DNA from: Syntrophomonas wolfei subsp. methylbutyratica
GTDB lineage: Bacteria > Bacillota > Syntrophomonadia > Syntrophomonadales > Syntrophomonadaceae
NCBI RefSeq assembly: GCF_001570625.1
Contig: NZ_BBQT01000010.1
Coordinates: forward strand, 44,902 to 108,901
Direction: 5' to 3'
Length of the DNA: 64,000 nt
Shown here one piece after another: positions 17,258-25,701 of the stretch; position 1 is the stretch's first letter; every line of letters starts with the position of its first letter. The notes under the pieces are model-generated. The model saw only the letters and a program-made list of their open reading frames with translations, was not told where the DNA came from and ran no database searches. The translations under genes and the position numbers were made by a program.

Positions 17258-19720
17258 GTGACTTTGGATTCTGTCACTCTATTTCCAATAGGGAAGCAGG
17301 TAAAAGCAGCAAAGGCCATGTTCTCTGCCCTTTTAAGCTTGCTTATGCTGTTGCTATGGCCGGCGGCAGCCTTTGCCGGTGAAGCCAACCTGGTTATTCC
17401 GACTTTGAGCCCGGCGCAGAATAATTTGCTTATTGTTGGTATCGTGGTTTGTGTACTGGGTATGCTATTTGGTCTTTATCAATTTACCCAGGTTAAAAAA
17501 CTCCCCGCTCATCAATCCATGTTGGATGTGGCGAGTATTATTTACGAAACCTGTAAGACCTATCTGATTCAGCAAGGCAAGTTTCTTATTTTGCTATTTA
17601 CCTTTATCGGAGTTTGCATAGCCTTCTACTTTGGCTTCCTGCAAAAAACTCCCTTGAGCGGGGTACTGCTGATCCTGGCCTGGACCGTGATAGGTATCCT
17701 CGGTTCCTACAGTGTGGCCTGGTATGGTATCCGCATGAACACCCTGGCCAACAGCCGGACCGCCTTTGCAGGCCTGGAGAAAAAACCGCTCAAAGTTTTG
17801 AATATTGCACTTGATGCCGGTATGAGCATTGGGGTACTCCTTGTCTGCGTTGAATTGATTATGATGCTCATAATCCTGCTCTTTGTGCCGCGGGAACTGG
17901 CCGGCGCCAGCTTTATCGGCTTTGCTATCGGTGAGTCTCTGGGGGCCAGCGCTTTGCGTATAGCGGGCGGAATATTTACCAAGATTGCCGATATCGGTTC
18001 CGACTTGATGAAAATCGTCTTTGGTATAAAGGAAGATGACCCGCGTAATCCCGGGGTTATTGCCGATTGTACCGGGGATAACGCCGGTGACAGTGTAGGC
18101 CCGACTGCGGACGGATTTGAAACTTACGGGGTAACCGGCGTAGCCCTGGTCACCTTTATAGTTCTGGCAGTAGCACCAGCCCTGCAAACGGCTCTTCTGA
18201 CCTGGATATTTGTAATGCGCGTATTAATGGTTATTACCTCCATAGCATCGTTTTTTATCAACAGAGCTTTCAGCCAGGCCAAATATGCCGGCAAGGAAGA
18301 ATTTGATTTTGAACAGCCCTTAACCAGCCTGGTGTGGATTACTTCCCTTCTTTCCATTGCGGTCACTTTCGCAGTAAGCTATTTCCTGCTGGGACCGTCC
18401 TCCGACGCACCAGCTAACCTGCAATCGCTATGGTTTATCCTGGCGGCAATAATAAGTGTTGGAACCCTGGGAGCCGCCCTGATTCCTGAATTCACCAAAA
18501 TCTTTACCAGTCCCAAATCCGATCATGTGGCTGAAGTTGTCAAGGCCTCTCGTGAAGGCGGTCCTTCCCTGAACATTTTATCGGGTCTGGTAGCTGGTAA
18601 TTTCAGTGCCTTCTGGATAGGTATGGTTTTCCTGGCTCTCATGTTTACCGCCTATTATTTCAGCGGCTTTGGATTAGCCGAAATTATGATTTACCCCTCC
18701 ATATTTGCTTTTGGTCTGGTGGCTTTCGGTATGCTGGGTATGGGTCCGGTTACCATTGCCGTAGACAGCTATGGACCGGTTACTGATAATGCCCAGTCTA
18801 TCTATGAGCTATCTCTGATTGAAACTATTCCCAATATCAGCAAACAGATTCAAAAGGACTTCGGCTTTAAACCTGACTTCGATAAAGCCAAGTACTATCT
18901 GGAAGCCAATGATGGTGCCGGTAATACCTTTAAGGCCACGGCCAAGCCGGTATTAATCGGAACCGCTGTGGTTGGAGCTACCACCATGATCTTCTCCTTG
19001 ATTCTGGTTATCCAGAGTGTTCTGGGAGTGGAACCAGAGAGCATTCTTACCATACTCAATCCCTATACTATTCTGGGATTCATCTGTGGCGGCGCGGTAA
19101 TCTACTGGTTTACCGGTGCTTCCACCCAGGCCGTAACCACCGGGGCCTACCGGGCCGTGGAGTATATCAAAAAGAACATTCAGCTCGACGAAAAGGCCAG
19201 CCAGAAAGCATCTACGGAGAAATCCAAGGAAGTGGTAAAGATCTGCACCCAGTATGCCCAGGCCGGCATGATCAACATTTTTATCGCCATTTTCTCCTTT
19301 GCCCTGGCTTTTGCTTGCCTCTCCGCTCCCAGGACCTATGAGGCTCCAGTAGCTCTCTTTGTATCCTACTTGATTTCCATCGCCTTGTTCGGTTTGTTCC
19401 AGGCGGTTTTTATGGCTAACGCTGGTGGCTGCTGGGATAATGCCAAGAAAGTCGTAGAAGTGGATATGCAGGAAAAGGGTACTCCTTTACATGATGCTAC
19501 CGTGGTTGGTGATACTGTAGGCGATCCTTTTAAGGACACCTCTTCAGTGGCCTTGAATCCCATCATCAAGTTCACCACCCTCTTCGGTTTGCTGGCTATG
19601 GAAATTGCCATTTCCGAATCCTTCCGGGATATAGCTCCGGTAGTCGGCGGTATATTCCTTATTATTGCTCTGTTCTTCGTATGGCGTTCCTTCTACGGCA
19701 TGAGGATTCCCACCGAATAG
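17258..19720 (+). CDS. hppA: Membrane-bound H+-translocating pyrophosphatase, K+-independent type, copy 1
   Basis: An 820-residue polytopic protein (GTG start, AGAAGG nearby; signal-like first helix). It hydrolyses pyrophosphate and pumps ions across the cytoplasmic membrane, recovering energy from acyl-CoA activation. The core motif is present as [19 protein letters not shown], and the second acidic cluster near [12 protein letters not shown] is intact. Lysine 559 in GNTFKAT is the residue that marks K+-independent enzymes (K+-dependent ones have alanine), so proton rather than sodium pumping is likely but not proven. The usual DVGADLVGKVE motif is altered to DIGSDLMKIVF and is one residue shorter, placing it in a divergent clade. 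A close paralogue lies at 28601. Confidence 0.93.
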   Translation: MTLDSVTLFPIGKQVKAAKAMFSALLSLLMLLLWPAAAFAGEANLVIPTLSPAQNNLLIVGIVVCVLGMLFGLYQFTQVKKLPAHQSMLDVASIIYETCKTYLIQQGKFLILLFTFIGVCIAFYFGFLQKTPLSGVLLILAWTVIGILGSYSVAWYGIRMNTLANSRTAFAGLEKKPLKVLNIALDAGMSIGVLLVCVELIMMLIILLFVPRELAGASFIGFAIGESLGASALRIAGGIFTKIADIGSDLMKIVFGIKEDDPRNPGVIADCTGDNAGDSVGPTADGFETYGVTGVALVTFIVLAVAPALQTALLTWIFVMRVLMVITSIASFFINRAFSQAKYAGKEEFDFEQPLTSLVWITSLLSIAVTFAVSYFLLGPSSDAPANLQSLWFILAAIISVGTLGAALIPEFTKIFTSPKSDHVAEVVKASREGGPSLNILSGLVAGNFSAFWIGMVFLALMFTAYYFSGFGLAEIMIYPSIFAFGLVAFGMLGMGPVTIAVDSYGPVTDNAQSIYELSLIETIPNISKQIQKDFGFKPDFDKAKYYLEANDGAGNTFKATAKPVLIGTAVVGATTMIFSLILVIQSVLGVEPESILTILNPYTILGFICGGAVIYWFTGASTQAVTTGAYRAVEYIKKNIQLDEKASQKASTEKSKEVVKICTQYAQAGMINIFIAIFSFALAFACLSAPRTYEAPVALFVSYLISIALFGLFQAVFMANAGGCWDNAKKVVEVDMQEKGTPLHDATVVGDTVGDPFKDTSSVALNPIIKFTTLFGLLAMEIAISESFRDIAPVVGGIFLIIALFFVWRSFYGMRIPTE

Positions 19721-19801
19721 AATAATAATAGAGCTATAGTACCAGAATTAAAGCCTCAAAACCCTTATGTTCTCGTTTAAAGGGACAGATTGTTCATGTA
19801 C

Positions 19802-19829
19802 AAGGCGGACGGCGAAAGCCGTTCGCCTT
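19802..19829 (+). terminator. Hairpin after hppA copy 1
   Basis: The 12-bp stem AAGGCGGACGGC/GCCGTTCGCCTT with a GAAA tetraloop contains one G-U pair. Only a broken T tract follows (ATGCGTTTTC). Confidence 0.65.
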
Positions 19830-20040
19830 ATGCGTTTTCTATGCAATGTTTTCCTGTTCCATATCCACTATAACCCGATAAATTGAAGTTGCTCGAAGTG
19901 CCTACATAACCTGAAAATACAGAGGAATTTAATGCTGTTTTGTTATACGCTATTATCCAGTGGTATACTGAGAAGGGTAAAAAATCAAATTCCAATCTAT
20001 GGCGGGGATGAGCAAGTTCTGAGACAATCAATTTATACAT
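19828..20040 (-). pseudogene. Decayed RelE/ParE-family toxin
   Basis: The start MYKLIVSELAH is typical of RelE/ParE toxins paired with Phd antitoxins, and it overlaps the antitoxin stop by 8 bases (ATGTATAA). After residue 11 the frame no longer resembles the family, and the rest reads as scrambled, truncated sequence. The toxin appears inactivated. Confidence 0.6.
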
Positions 20041-20293
20041 TGTATTTTTCTCTTATCTTCTTCAGAGAAGTATCTCCTTCAAGTATCTCCCCTTCCGCCA
20101 ATTGTTGCTCGGCATCCCTTAGTTTCTGGTAGACATCCAACATAAACATCTTTTCTTCGTACAGCTTAATGCTCATTATAACCATATCGCCATATCCATT
20201 TTTGGTCACAAAAATAGGTTCATCTGAAGCATGACACATTTGAGAAATCTCACTTGTATTTTTTAAATCCCGAATCGGAATGATTTTAGGCAT
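20033..20293 (-). CDS. Phd/YefM-family antitoxin
   Basis: 86 residues: PKIIPIRDLKNTSEISQMC, then PIFVTKNGYGDMVIMS, the standard N-terminal DNA-binding fold of Phd/YefM antitoxins, with a charged C-terminal tail that would bind the toxin. A ribosome site (AAGGAG) precedes the start. Its toxin partner directly downstream is broken, so the antitoxin is an orphan that may act only as a DNA-binding repressor. Confidence 0.85.
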   Translation of the reverse strand: MPKIIPIRDLKNTSEISQMCHASDEPIFVTKNGYGDMVIMSIKLYEEKMFMLDVYQKLRDAEQQLAEGEILEGDTSLKKIREKYNV

Positions 20294-20454
20294 AATTGTT
20301 ACTCCTTTCGTGGCTCTAATGTACCATAATTATATCCTCAAATCAACAATCCCTTGAGGGAAGCGAGGGGACGTTCTTTTTGCTTCTGTATCCTGTCTTG
20401 CTTTTTGGAAGCGGGAGGAATATGATAAAGGTAGGCTCAAAGGAAAGGAATGCA

Positions 20455-20722
20455 TTTATGTCCGAGGTTGTTCATTACCGACTGTAGTTGCATACAGGGC
20501 GGCAGATACCCCCGAAAAGGCCCCTGAAAAAGGGCTGTTTCGGTGTGCTGTTTGCAGCAGAACGACACCGGCAGGCATTCTTTCTTTAACAGGTATTAAG
20601 TTATGGTTAGAGCTGTGCTGATGGCACGGCTTTCTTATTACCTGCTTTATACTTTGGCCATAATCATTGGTTGATGGGACCGGACCTGGCACAGCCGTGT
20701 GCTCTGCTGCGGTCCGTTTTTT
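20455..20722 (+). ncRNA. Structured leader or small RNA ending in a terminator
   Basis: Several helices can be drawn: GGTGTGCTG/CAGCA..ACACC (~20547-20577); a long hairpin CAGGTATTAAG/CTTATTACCTG with inner AGAGCTGTGC/GCACGGCTTT (~20600-20645); and a final CGGACC..GCACA/TGTGC..GGTCCG stem followed by T6. It lies 40 bases before the MutS2-like gene. It does not show T-box, cobalamin or other signatures I know, so it is either an unclassified attenuator or an independent RNA. Confidence 0.45.
20681..20722 (+). terminator. Intrinsic terminator upstream of the MutS2-like gene
   Basis: The stem CGGACC/GGTCCG with inner GCACA/TGTGC is followed by TTTTTTATT. Its place directly before a start codon suggests attenuation or the end of a small RNA. 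Confidence 0.8.
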
Positions 20723-20764
20723 ATTGGGCCGCCCTGTTCCTTATGAATTAGGGAGGAGAGACGA

Positions 20765-22723
20765 GTGAATCAATCAACCCTGGAGGTACTGGAATTTGAC
20801 AAGATCCTGGAACAGGTTAAAACCTATGCTTTGACCGAAATAGCCCGGAACCGGCTGCAGCAGCTGCAGCCTTCGGCCCGTTGCGAACAGGTGCAGAACT
20901 GGATGGATGAAACAACTGAGGCCCGGGCCATGCTGGAGGTCAATGCCAGTGTCCCTATTCCCATAATGGATAGAATGAGCGAGGTCATGGCCAAGTTGGG
21001 CAAGGGCTTTGTCCTTACCCCTGCCGAACTGGAAGCCTGTCAAAACCTTCTTGAAGGGGTAAAAAGGCTGGGCAAGTACATGGAGGCACTGGAAACTACA
21101 GCTCCCCGGCTGGCTTCCTATGCTAGTTCCATGTTTGTCCTGCAGGAGTTGCAGGAGGAAATTGCCGGGGCAATCGTCAACCAGCAGGTAGCTGACCGGG
21201 CCAGCGCCGCTCTCTTAAAAATCCGTAAACGCCGGTTGATTATTGAGGAACGGATTCGGCAGAAGATGCAGGAGGTGTTAAGGTCGCCCGCCTATGCTTC
21301 CATGCTTCAGGACACGGTAATCCAGGAGAGAAATGGTCGTTTGGTGGTGCCGGTGCGCCGCCAATACCGGAAGGCCTTTGCAGGAACCGTGGTGGATACT
21401 TCCTCCACTGGCTCCACGGTATTCATCGAGCCAGCGGCGGTAACCCGCTGGCTCGATGAGCTGGGCCAGCTCAAAGCGGAGGAAAAGAAGGAGGTCTACC
21501 GCATACTGACCCATTTAACCGGACAGGTGGAAAAACACGCCCGCGAGCTGTCGGTAAATATTGAAACTATCGCTCATTATGACTTTGTTTTTGCCAAAGC
21601 CAAATACAGCCGGGCGCTGGATATGAGATCGGTTAAACTAAATACCCGGGGGTATTGCTTGCTCAAACAGGGCCGTCACCCGCTGCTGGGAGCGGGGGCG
21701 GTGCCGCTGGATTTTTACATCGGGGAATCCAACCGGGCCCTGCTTATTACCGGTCCCAATACTGGTGGCAAGACCGTGGCCTTAAAAACGGTCGGTTTGC
21801 TCACCCTCATGGCCCAGGCCGGTCTGCACGTGCCGTTGGAAGCGGGCAGTGAAATAGCTGTATTTGTGGATATTCTCGCAGACATTGGCGATGGCCAGAG
21901 CATGGAACAGTCTCTTAGCACATTTTCCGCCCATGTCCTCAATATTCTGACCATGCTGAACTGTGCCGATTCCCGCACTTTAGTGCTGCTGGATGAATTG
22001 GGAGCAGGCACTGACCCGGCTGAGGGACGGGGCTTTGCCATTGCCGTGCTGGAGGAGATCTTTGCCCGGGGGGCCACGATTGTGGCCACCACCCATTTTG
22101 GTGAGATCAAGGAGTTTGCCGCCTATACGGAAGGCTTTGTCAATGGCTGCATGGAATTCGACCCGGACAGCCTGCAACCACTGTATCGGTTAAAAATCGG
22201 TACCTGGGGCGACAGCCATGCCTTTTTGATAGCCTTGCGTCTGGGGATGGATCCGGACTTAATCGCCCGGGCGCACGAAATCAGCTATGGGGAGCAGATC
22301 AGTTATCGACCCGAGCCCCTGCCCCGGACGGAGAAGCTGATGGATTCAAAGGCGGTTGAGGAACATCGGGAAACGGCTCGCGCTCTGGAAAAAGCGGAAA
22401 AGGACCAGGAACGTCTGCAACGGCAGCGTCGCTATGAAAAAAAGAACCTCAAAATCGGGGACCGGGTCTATATCAGCACCATGCAGCGTACCGGGGTGGT
22501 CTGTGAGGAGGAAGATGAAAAAGGCGACCTGGTGGTACTGGTTTTGGGCAAGAAGGTGCGGATTAACCAAAAGCGCCTGACCCTGCACATCGACCGCGCT
22601 GAATTGTACCCGGAAAACTATGATTTGGATATCGTCCTGGAAAGCAAAGAAGACCGGAAGAAGAGAAAAATCATGAGGAAACGGCATGTTGAAGGATTGG
22701 TAATCGAACACCATGACGAGTAA
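20765..22723 (+). CDS. MutS2-like ATPase lacking the Smr nuclease domain
   Basis: 652 residues; GTG start with GGGAGGAG upstream. It has a MutS core/clamp helical region (~1-300) and an ABC-type ATPase with Walker A GPNTGGKT (~330) and Walker B LVLLDELGAGTDP (~409). A long helical region and a basic C-terminal module (KIGDRVYIST..GVV) similar to the MutS2 KOW segment follow. Full-length MutS2 is ~780 residues and ends in a Smr domain; here the protein ends just after the KOW-like module. MutS2 proteins bind branched DNA or collided ribosomes. Loss of Smr suggests a structural or ribosome-splitting role without nuclease activity (inference). Confidence 0.85.
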   Translation: MNQSTLEVLEFDKILEQVKTYALTEIARNRLQQLQPSARCEQVQNWMDETTEARAMLEVNASVPIPIMDRMSEVMAKLGKGFVLTPAELEACQNLLEGVKRLGKYMEALETTAPRLASYASSMFVLQELQEEIAGAIVNQQVADRASAALLKIRKRRLIIEERIRQKMQEVLRSPAYASMLQDTVIQERNGRLVVPVRRQYRKAFAGTVVDTSSTGSTVFIEPAAVTRWLDELGQLKAEEKKEVYRILTHLTGQVEKHARELSVNIETIAHYDFVFAKAKYSRALDMRSVKLNTRGYCLLKQGRHPLLGAGAVPLDFYIGESNRALLITGPNTGGKTVALKTVGLLTLMAQAGLHVPLEAGSEIAVFVDILADIGDGQSMEQSLSTFSAHVLNILTMLNCADSRTLVLLDELGAGTDPAEGRGFAIAVLEEIFARGATIVATTHFGEIKEFAAYTEGFVNGCMEFDPDSLQPLYRLKIGTWGDSHAFLIALRLGMDPDLIARAHEISYGEQISYRPEPLPRTEKLMDSKAVEEHRETARALEKAEKDQERLQRQRRYEKKNLKIGDRVYISTMQRTGVVCEEEDEKGDLVVLVLGKKVRINQKRLTLHIDRAELYPENYDLDIVLESKEDRKKRKIMRKRHVEGLVIEHHDE

Positions 22724-22731
22724 AAGAGCAG

Positions 22732-22751
22732 GACGGTCCGTCAGGACCGTC
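22732..22751. terminator. Hairpin between convergent genes
   Basis: A perfect 8-bp stem GACGGTCC/GGACCGTC with loop GTCA; little T-rich sequence follows. It separates the MutS2-like gene from the decayed TipA gene. Confidence 0.5.
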
Positions 22752-22777
22752 TGTTACACTCCAGTCGAAAAGCCAAA

Positions 22778-23430
22778 CTACTTTTTCTTTCCGGCAAAAA
22801 CCAGAACGGCATCCCGTAAAAAGGCGGCAGTCCCGGGTTGTTTTTGGTCATAGTAGGCCCTGAACCGTTCGTCATCAACATACATTTGCGCCAGCCCGAT
22901 ATGGGCCTCTTTACTGTAGCTGTGCCAGTAGTAGCTCAGCCATTGACGATGCAGTTTAACTGCTTCCTGGGCCAAGTCGCCAGCCGGGTCACCAGCCTGA
23001 AAGGCGGCGTTAAGCACTTCTAGCAGCTCCTCGCCCAGCGGGCAACCTCTTCATATTGCTCCGGGCTCATATTCATGAGTTTTCGATTGGCCTGGTCAAC
23101 GGTCTGGTCACCATACTTATTGCGAATTTCCTGACCGTACTTTTCCTCATTTTCCTCAATCAGCTTTTGCTTAAAGCCTACAAATTTTTCTTGATCAGTC
23201 ATGGTAGCTCTCCCTTCCTTAAGAGCAATAGTTTTCTCAACATTGGCAATCAACAGGTCCAATTGCTCTTTTTTGGCAAGAAGTTTGGCATGGTGTTCCC
23301 ACAATGCTCTGGTGGCATTGAAAGAGGGGGCGGTTACGATCTCTTTAATGCTTTCCAGGCTCAGTCCCAGTTCCTTGTAGAAAAGGATCTGCTGCAGGCG
23401 GTTTGCGATTGTGGGGCTTTCCTTTAATGG
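22778..23430 (-). pseudogene. Decayed MerR/TipA-type regulator (TipAS domain)
   Basis: From ~23430 the minus strand encodes RLQQILFYKELGLSLESIK, the end of a MerR DNA-binding domain. A coiled coil and a TipAS drug-binding domain (QYEEVARWA...AAFQAGDP...HRQWLSYYW...EAHIGLAQMYVDDERF) follow. The N-terminal helix-turn-helix (usually MYTIGEVA...YYDEIG) is missing, and one base is lost near 23020-23030, splitting the TipAS domain between two frames. Family: thiopeptide/multidrug-sensing TipAL. Presumed non-functional. Confidence 0.8.
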
Positions 23431-23522
23431 GGATTTCTGAGCCTGAACAGTCGGACAATTTAATGGAGGATTTCATGAAATAAAGTCGAATATCGCATTA
23501 ATGAATTTTTGGAGGTGATCGG

Positions 23523-25499
23523 ATGGCGAACAGCATTCAGATTGAATCCACAAATCTAAGAAATGAATGGGTAAGCTTTATTAAGAACGGAACGATGCCC
23601 AAAGCTGTTAGAGCACCTGTACTCCGCTCATGGATAAGGTGTAAAAAGCTGGGTATAGACCCTGAAGGCGGAAAAGGAAACAATGTGCTTTCCATAGTTG
23701 AATTGAATCGATGCTTAAAAGACAACGCCCTGTTGATCGGGATTGTCCGGGACCTCCTCCAAGGCGTTTCCTGGGCCGCAAAAAGCAGCGGCTATATATT
23801 CTATCTAACCGATAAGTATGCTAATCTTCTATACATCGCCGGCGATACCAGAGTATCCCGTGAATATGAAGAACTGATCAATTTCGGAGTGGGAGTAAAC
23901 TGGGGTGAAGCTGCGGTTGGAACCACCGCTGTGTCTTTGGCTCTTGACGAAAACAGCCCGATATTCTGGATATCGGAAGAAAAGTATTGTGTTGTGCTGA
24001 AAGATAAGGCTTGTGCCTCGGTTCCCATACAGGCTAAAGACGGCAGTGTAGTGGGGATATTAGGAACTGCAACCGATACGGACGGACTTTTGAAATCTGC
24101 CTGCCCGGTCTTTGATTTTCTGTTAATGGCCGCTGCCGCAGTGCAAAACTATTACCAGCGCTTCGAGGTCGAAAACGTCTATTATCGTATTGAAAAGAGT
24201 CTATCCCTGGTTTTAGGCGAGATTCCCGAAGGAGTTCTCATTACCGACCAGGGCGGCATGATTGTGGAGGTTAACAAAAGTTTCGGGGCTCTGCTCGGGT
24301 TGGATATATCCGAAGCTATAGGAAAACCTGTCGACTCTGTATTCCCACAAGTCTCTCTGCCGCTAAGTCGGGATCTGACTAATGGCGTCCAGCTCTTTAA
24401 AAGCAGTTATGGAGAAAATAAGCATTTAAATACAGAGGGTCTGGTAAGTAGAAAGCTTGGTTTTAAAGACGCCAGCGGACTTAAGGAATATAGCATCCAT
24501 ATCCTGCAAAAAAAACCTGAAAAAATGAAGAACGTCTCGGGCAGCCGCCCTTTTCAGGCCAAAATATTTATTGATGATATCATAGGCGAGAGCCGGGAGA
24601 TTAAACAGACCAAGAGTCAAGCCTTGATTATGGCCAAAGCACCTTACGAAGTCCTTATCGAGGGCAAAACCGGAACCGGCAAAGAGATGTTTGCTCAGGC
24701 CATTCATAATTCTAGCGACCGGGCAGAAGCACCCTTTGTTTCCATTAATTGCGGAGCAATCCCGGATGAGTTGATGGAAAGCGAACTTTTTGGTTATGAA
24801 GGTGGCGCCTTTACCGGAGCGCGCTCCCATGGTAACCCCGGCAAATTGGAACTAGCCGAAGGAGGCACTCTTTTCCTTGACGAAATAGGAGAAATGCCGT
24901 CGAACCTGCAGGTAAAGCTCCTGCGGGTGGTGCAAGAAAAGCAGTACATGCGACTCGGCGGCCTCCGCCCCGTTTCCACCAATGTAAGAATTATCTGCGC
25001 TACCAACCGGGATATGGAAAGCATGGTCGAAGCCGGAGCTTTTCGGGAGGACCTGTTTTGGCGTTTGAATGTGCTGGCCTTGCACGTCCCTTCATTGTAT
25101 GAGCGCAAAACTGACATCCCTATTTTGATTGACTATTTCCTAAAACAGCATTCCGCTGAACAGGGCCTTCCGTATACCCTCAGCGATGAAGCACGAAATT
25201 TGATGATGACCTACAGCTGGCCGGGAAATGTGCGCGAACTTCAAAATGCGCTTAAATGCGCGGTGGTCTATGCCGAAGATGGGTTAATTCTTCCCTGCCA
25301 CTTGCCGCAGCATATTGTTAATGACAGAAACATCCACCATGAGGAAGATTCGAATATGCCTCTGCAAAATGCTGAAAAGCAAGTGATTAACCAAGCCCTA
25401 AGCTCCTGCGGAGGCAATCTCAGCCAAGCTGCCCGGATGTTGGGAATAAGCCGAGTAACCTTGTATAAAAAGATAAAGCAATATTGTCTGGTTCGTTAA
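23523..25499 (+). CDS. Sigma-54-dependent activator (AcoR-like: GAF, PAS, AAA+, Fis HTH)
   Basis: 658 residues with GGAGGTG ribosome site. An N-terminal sensory region resembles AcoR-type GAF regulators (~1-210), followed by a PAS domain (~230-330). The AAA+ domain has Walker A GKTGTGKE (~381) and the sigma-54 contact loop GAFTGA (~428), and a Fis-type HTH (LSQAARMLGISRVTLYKKI) ends the protein. It remodels RNA polymerase-sigma54 at enhancer-linked promoters. A perfect-looking -24/-12 promoter lies just downstream (25582), before the next operon, making that operon the probable target. The effector is unknown, possibly a fatty acid or its CoA ester (inference). Confidence 0.92.
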   Translation: MANSIQIESTNLRNEWVSFIKNGTMPKAVRAPVLRSWIRCKKLGIDPEGGKGNNVLSIVELNRCLKDNALLIGIVRDLLQGVSWAAKSSGYIFYLTDKYANLLYIAGDTRVSREYEELINFGVGVNWGEAAVGTTAVSLALDENSPIFWISEEKYCVVLKDKACASVPIQAKDGSVVGILGTATDTDGLLKSACPVFDFLLMAAAAVQNYYQRFEVENVYYRIEKSLSLVLGEIPEGVLITDQGGMIVEVNKSFGALLGLDISEAIGKPVDSVFPQVSLPLSRDLTNGVQLFKSSYGENKHLNTEGLVSRKLGFKDASGLKEYSIHILQKKPEKMKNVSGSRPFQAKIFIDDIIGESREIKQTKSQALIMAKAPYEVLIEGKTGTGKEMFAQAIHNSSDRAEAPFVSINCGAIPDELMESELFGYEGGAFTGARSHGNPGKLELAEGGTLFLDEIGEMPSNLQVKLLRVVQEKQYMRLGGLRPVSTNVRIICATNRDMESMVEAGAFREDLFWRLNVLALHVPSLYERKTDIPILIDYFLKQHSAEQGLPYTLSDEARNLMMTYSWPGNVRELQNALKCAVVYAEDGLILPCHLPQHIVNDRNIHHEEDSNMPLQNAEKQVINQALSSCGGNLSQAARMLGISRVTLYKKIKQYCLVR

Positions 25500-25554
25500 A
25501 TATCTTTACAATTGTCCATATTATTTACGGAATGTTAAGCAGACGCTCCTTTAA

Positions 25555-25579
25555 CCCCTGAAAAATTCAGGGGTTTTTT
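25555..25579 (+). terminator. Intrinsic terminator after the sigma-54 activator
   Basis: A perfect 8-bp stem CCCCTGAA/TTCAGGGG with a 3-nt loop and T6. It insulates the activator from the operon that follows. Confidence 0.92.
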
Positions 25580-25581
25580 GT

Positions 25582-25597
25582 TGGCATGGTTTTTGCA
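25582..25597 (+). promoter_or_regulatory. Sigma-54 (-24/-12) promoter
   Basis: TGGCATGGTTTTTGCA matches the consensus TGGCAYRNNNNTTGCW at every defined base. It lies about 105 bases before the gene at 25702 and directly after the terminator of an adjacent sigma-54 activator gene. Confidence 0.9.
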
Positions 25598-25701
25598 TTT
25601 AAAGGGGAGGAATCAGTCTGGAGCAATCCCAACAAGGAGGTGAAGCTCGGTTCCCCATACATCTTAACCTTGAAAACCATACTAACTAAGGAGGAAGGAC
25701 A

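Noticed and set aside
20456..20692. A 78-codon minus-strand frame upstream of the MutS2-like gene
   Set aside because: It lies antisense to a well-structured plus-strand RNA region with a terminator and has no family features.
20455..20722. T-box riboswitch before the MutS2-like gene
   Set aside because: No T-box core sequence (the conserved antiterminator bulge motif) is present, and the gene is not an amino-acid gene.
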